From assembly GCA_017511205.1 (NCBI GenBank), contig JAFWLE010000004.1:1-64000 (forward strand): a stretch of DNA of 64,000 nt, read 5' to 3'. The translations under genes were made by a program, and so were the position numbers. Origin of the DNA: Candidatus Saccharimonadota bacterium (GTDB taxonomy: Bacteria; Patescibacteriota; Saccharimonadia; Saccharimonadales; Saccharimonadaceae). Below are positions 61,801-64,000 of the stretch, in pieces. Every line of letters begins with the position of its first letter. The first letter of the stretch is position 1. The notes under the pieces are model-generated. The model did no database searches, had not been told where the DNA came from, and saw only the letters and a list, made by a program, of their open reading frames with translations.

Positions 61801-62360
61801 TCCAGTCAGAACATCCGATTGATGCAAGTGAGGGGCAAGTTCAGATCACTAATTTGGAATATGACTTCCATAACCGCGGCAATCACGACGCCTACACTGT
61901 AACCGCCAAATCGCTAGGTCCTGGTCACAAGAATGGTAAGTTGGTATATTATAACACGGTCGATAAAACGGTATATAAAGAAGTTCCGTTTACCGATCTA
62001 GCCCCAGGTGAAGAAATTACCGACACTATAGAAAACTCAGACGATATGTTGAGTGCCAACCACGAATATCTTGCCGTGCGTATCGCAAGCGCTGACGATG
62101 CAAGCAATAATGGCGACAATTGGCCATCTGATAAATTCCGCAACATGGAGTTATTGCCCGCCTGGTTTAAAAACTATATCAATAGAGTTGGTCGTAATCC
62201 ACAGGGGATCAATGATGACACAGACGATGCCAATATGATTGTGCCAAATACGGGGATGTTTACAAGAGCGGTTGTTATCGCCATAGGGACTGGTAGTGCG
62301 ATACTGATTGTGCTAGGATCATCGATAGTTGTACTATGGCTTGCACGTAGAAGAAAATAA
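58893..62360 (+). CDS. Large anchored surface protein
   Basis: 1155 residues. Signal peptide (about 1-30, LFAGPNTFA), a beta-rich N-terminal region (about 30-400), a region of propeller-like repeats (about 495-860), then two CARDB-like adhesive folds (about 900-1090: AKVDVLLKNSGLFQVDKFSLYL and FHNRGNHDAYTVTAKSLG). The end is IVPNTGMFTRAV, a hydrophobic helix and ARRRK, the plan of a sortase signal with VPNTG. TATAAT (58855-58860), leader, SD GGGAGA. Likely a host-contact protein. Confidence 0.8.
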   Translation: MIVVKRWNLAIITLFVLVLMALFAGPNTFATDESVSGDVLHSVTMTYDQDVVDIYNNAYVISIDDQKDITLDFDVDHSVKTILLRDITEDGEAKNICQTGTKQCSFNVTKLIAKSGLEIILYDWDDAVVRQTMLGLIIKQNATKEDFEKPVTLGPLKDIKIDMGTLTTGMNFSFSPIPIPIKYEHYPDGRSVLGIGVNSTDAEFWADAEKDNFKDRISKSNMYQKWKDTKKHQVDKGGMGLTWTFAGYATSYDNHPEKMTGTIQMYVGTGYKVTGQYAIFTYSLTATIGADGEFTFLIFPKSEQYFNGTLDLGLSAGLELYGGIGSGWLASVGIYGAANIGIKAHVLPLFDFYSLNVSGEIGLRAKVLGRTVATFTFVKGSHDFLNNMTETDDEITYTTDLDLQETIKEKQKELIASDYGSKPAGTIKMPKGETTWNLDNLDKPTKKAKSTPAELMGLGGGEIGNTSPSTLSETPDSQTTINYDYAHQIAENVYPHSGTQIIKHPTNELNAVTVFANNNGELNYSIYDGSAKQMSEPRPVTEDSGQDFDAKFAHSSNPDQSYLVWRRLTNDGSNGATLTDVAKSGEIMIAKFDPDTNSFEGQEYVSSDSYYIYGGVGVTTGGNEDDREPYVFAYTNDDADPEGLVDGERKIMLFRKNGDGWDGNVIKSNIWGTIASFDVGIYDGKPSAAYTVWNDFADVVITYVVDAEGNLLATFTNASGAQFTTKNGEPVLTFMEDGKLYSSTGGNAKELEYGDDNNSLPHAPFKIIGDLNETFMVSYLSNIDSRQNLVGYVKANGVCSYDPVVVTNVDENSNVTYYAGLFIGNSSMPGSTAVPFIIYTVQNYEYVDPDWEEGQADMYAMSGAATNHISIIAADITNARNLGVDTNVAKVDVLLKNSGLFQVDKFSLYLKNKDDSSDQYVKLADYDIPTLSPGDIYPLELELPEADYNNPQFYVLGATSRDGDYADIGVQSEHPIDASEGQVQITNLEYDFHNRGNHDAYTVTAKSLGPGHKNGKLVYYNTVDKTVYKEVPFTDLAPGEEITDTIENSDDMLSANHEYLAVRIASADDASNNGDNWPSDKFRNMELLPAWFKNYINRVGRNPQGINDDTDDANMIVPNTGMFTRAVVIAIGTGSAILIVLGSSIVVLWLARRRK

Positions 62361-62368
62361 AACCAATT

Positions 62369-62410
62369 GCGAGTCGCACTGAAAGTTCGACTCGCTTTCT
62401 GCTGTTTTTT
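62369..62410 (+). terminator. Terminator of the large surface gene
   Basis: GCGAGTCG (62369-62376) and CGACTCGC (62388-62395), then TTTCTGCTGTTTTTT. Confidence 0.8.
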
Positions 62411-62488
62411 CCAAAAAAATGGTGAACCTTGTCCAATCGAATTGGAATATCCTCGTAGAGGACTTCTACCGAAGGAGGGGCATTATCA

Positions 62489-62626
62489 ATGTTTTATATC
62501 CTACAGACTATATCCCTGGCCTCAGTAGAACTAATGAATACAACCCGAAGCATTAGTAACCCAGACGAACAACAGAGCCACCAATGTCAAAGTTCTATTT
62601 TAGAGCTTACAATAACAGTGTTATAA
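62489..62626 (+). CDS. Possible small protein (45 aa) in a gene-free stretch
   Basis: ATG 62489 to TAA 62626, behind a strong AAGGAGG about ten bases upstream. MFYILQTISLASVELMNTTR ... ends ELTITVL. Two hairpins, TCCAAT-CGA-ATTGGA and TCCTC-GTA-GAGGA, precede it, so the leader could be a regulator. The frame has no known relatives that I recall. The rest of 62411-62754 holds only the 62755 promoter. Confidence 0.35.
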   Translation: MFYILQTISLASVELMNTTRSISNPDEQQSHQCQSSILELTITVL

Positions 62627-62754
62627 AAGCCTACGGTGCACATCTTATGATCTAATATTATCATTTACAATATATAAATAAAATGTTATAATATAAAAAG
62701 TATTTGGTTGTAAAACTTATCGTACATTACTATTTCGAAAGGTTGGTGGTATGA

Positions 62755-63894
62755 ATGTCAAGAAATTACGAATTGGATTCATTAAAATCCAGAGAACAAG
62801 ACGCATTTCAGCGTAAGCAAGCAGCATTTCAGCGCTACAAAGAAGCGAGAGATCGCGCTAGTGATGTCCATGACGAAATGGAATCTGCATGGCAAGAACG
62901 TTCTTCTGCTAGAGAAGAAATGAATCACGAATACGAAGAAATGCAAAGGAATAGTGAGCACTATCGTGAAGTTTGGGACGAATATAGTCACATCCGCGAC
63001 GACAACAATTCTCGCATCGAATCCTTAAAATGGGAAGCCGATCGCGAACACCAGGAAATGATCAGCTGTTTTGACCAGGCTAGCTCCGAGTATGAATACG
63101 GAGACAAGTCAATGGCTCCAGTTTATTCTCAGGAAGGACACGAGCACAAAGAACGCAGAGACGAGCTTAACGCAGAAATCAGCGAACTTGCTCGAGAGGT
63201 CAGAGAAGCTAGGCAGAATGCTGAGTGGCGCGCACCAAAAACCGATTCTTCTGCATTCCATAGAGCAAAAGAAGCTTTTGAACGAGCAAAATCTCGCCAT
63301 GAATCCATTCAGGCAGAGTTTAAACGTGCAAAAGCTGAACGCGATCGTCTTAAGGCCGAATTTGATTCTCTTCACGAGGAACATCTTCGCTTGAAAGAAG
63401 AATTCCAGAGAAAACTCGAAGAAATTAAATCAGCCAGTAAACGCGAACGCGACAGAACCCTCGATAAGGCTAATATTAGTTGGAGCGAACGTTCTACGGC
63501 GAAAATCGTGAAAAAGGCTGATGGGACTGTACAAATTTATCATGGTGGCATTGGTGACGGAGACGGTTACGGTCATGGTCATACCGTGCTCGATCAGTTT
63601 GGCAACAAAACCTATGATAGGGATGCGTTTGAGGCTCACGGATCTCAAAATTGTATAGATTCCTCGCTTCGCAACGGAACCTATCGTGGCACCTTCGATG
63701 GTCGTCCGGCCGTAATCAAGGTTAGTGATTCTGGAAATTCTGACCAGATTCAAATTTTCTACGGAGGAAAAGGTTCTCCAGATGGCCCTGGGCATAACCA
63801 TGTTAATTACGTAAATGGTAAACTCCAGTTTTGGCGCGAGCATGGCGAAACTCTTTATCAGGATGATAAGAAAAACCAGATAAACAACCTCTAA
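62755..63894 (+). CDS. DUF1771-like coiled-coil protein, paralogue 2, with extra C-terminal domain
   Basis: 379 residues. Residues 1-225 are a helical coiled coil paralogous to the gene at 35656 (YREVWDEYSHIRDD, YEYGDKSMAPVYSQEGHEHKERRDELNAEI, in parts). Residues 240-379 hold two related beta blocks, VQIYHGGIGDGDGYGHGHTV and IQIFYGGKGSPDGPGHNHVN, each ending in His-rich turns, a possible metal or ligand site. TGT-TATAAT (62687-62692), then a leader with AAAGGTTGGTGG. An ATG at 62751 is out of frame and ignored. Confidence 0.72.
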   Translation: MSRNYELDSLKSREQDAFQRKQAAFQRYKEARDRASDVHDEMESAWQERSSAREEMNHEYEEMQRNSEHYREVWDEYSHIRDDNNSRIESLKWEADREHQEMISCFDQASSEYEYGDKSMAPVYSQEGHEHKERRDELNAEISELAREVREARQNAEWRAPKTDSSAFHRAKEAFERAKSRHESIQAEFKRAKAERDRLKAEFDSLHEEHLRLKEEFQRKLEEIKSASKRERDRTLDKANISWSERSTAKIVKKADGTVQIYHGGIGDGDGYGHGHTVLDQFGNKTYDRDAFEAHGSQNCIDSSLRNGTYRGTFDGRPAVIKVSDSGNSDQIQIFYGGKGSPDGPGHNHVNYVNGKLQFWREHGETLYQDDKKNQINNL

Positions 63895-63900
63895 TTCGAA

Positions 63901-63935
63901 AGGATAGCGACGAAAGTTGCTATCCTTATTTATTT
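63901..63935 (+). terminator. Terminator of the 62755 gene
   Basis: AGGATAGC ... GCTATCCT (63901-63926), followed by TATTTATTT. Confidence 0.7.
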
Positions 63936-63951
63936 GTTATATAATATAGAT

Positions 63952-64000
63952 ATGAAAATCCTATCAAAAGAAGAAGTTGAAAAAATCGCAAGCTCATTTG
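63952..64000 (+). CDS. Start of a gene running off the window
   Basis: TATAAT (63940-63945) ends six bases before ATG 63952. Only MKILSKEEVEKIASSF is visible; no family can be named. Confidence 0.6.
   Translation, partial: MKILSKEEVEKIASSF

Noticed and set aside
62751-62753. ATG at 62751 as the start of the DUF1771-like gene
   Set aside because: It is in another frame that does not continue as the protein; ATG 62755 opens the long frame.

Overview
The window reads as a chromosomal segment of a Patescibacteria/CPR bacterium, most likely Candidatus Saccharibacteria (TM7). The reasons are the compact gene set, the split between envelope and type IV pilus genes on one side and a minimal core on the other, several giant Thr/Ser/Asn-rich surface proteins (BspA-like and FISUMP types), FemX and Mur ligase genes, and no visible biosynthetic pathways. 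UGA acts as a stop throughout, for example at the end of the SIS gene, so the Gracilibacteria/Absconditabacteria code is excluded.

Layout. 1-6.2 kb: the end of a giant BspA-like surface protein, then tRNA-Ser(GGA). 6.3-12.2 kb: a MacB-like ABC exporter pair, a MurE-type ligase facing a degenerate Mur-like paralogue, a RhuM-Fic protein and tRNA-Ser(CGA). 12.2-18.9 kb: membrane proteins, a FISUMP surface protein, tRNA-Arg, PAP2 and HIT genes and small unknowns. 18.9-30.1 kb: valS, a SIS protein, a transposase-like orphan, two femX genes, a CtpE-like P-type ATPase and tsaD. 30.2-36.7 kb: two proteins carrying a VirB2/TrbC-like membrane module, a duplicated small membrane protein, rlmH, an HTH/coiled-coil operon, a DUF1771-like coiled-coil protein and tRNA-Gln. 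36.8-43.3 kb: ftsK, a BRO-N protein, a second FISUMP protein, and rpsF-ssb-rpsR-efp. 43.5-54.2 kb: a complete type IV pilus locus (pilM, N-like, O-like, small protein, pilB, pilT, pilC, two prepilins, pilD, minor pseudopilin). 54.2-64 kb: xerD, ndk, an SLH-like protein, an amino-acid ABC transporter, a 1155-aa anchored surface protein and a second DUF1771-like paralogue.

Structure that gene annotation does not explain. (1) Four long palindromic elements lie in frame inside valS (two) and tsaD (two), resembling the Rickettsia palindromic elements in behaviour but not visibly in sequence. (2) A structured element of about 135-150 nt occurs three times between genes (35429-35578, 43311-43451, 55136-55271). 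It shows compensatory changes in its helices and a GNRA-type tetraloop, always in the same orientation and just upstream of a + strand promoter. (3) About twenty transcription units carry a -10 box, usually extended (TGn), ending exactly six bases before the start codon, which implies widespread leaderless mRNAs. This rule also corrects many start codons. (4) tRNA-Gln and tRNA-Ser(CGA) are followed by truncated copies of their own 3' ends, each built around a hairpin.

All calls come from reading the sequence. No database search, folding program or alignment was run.
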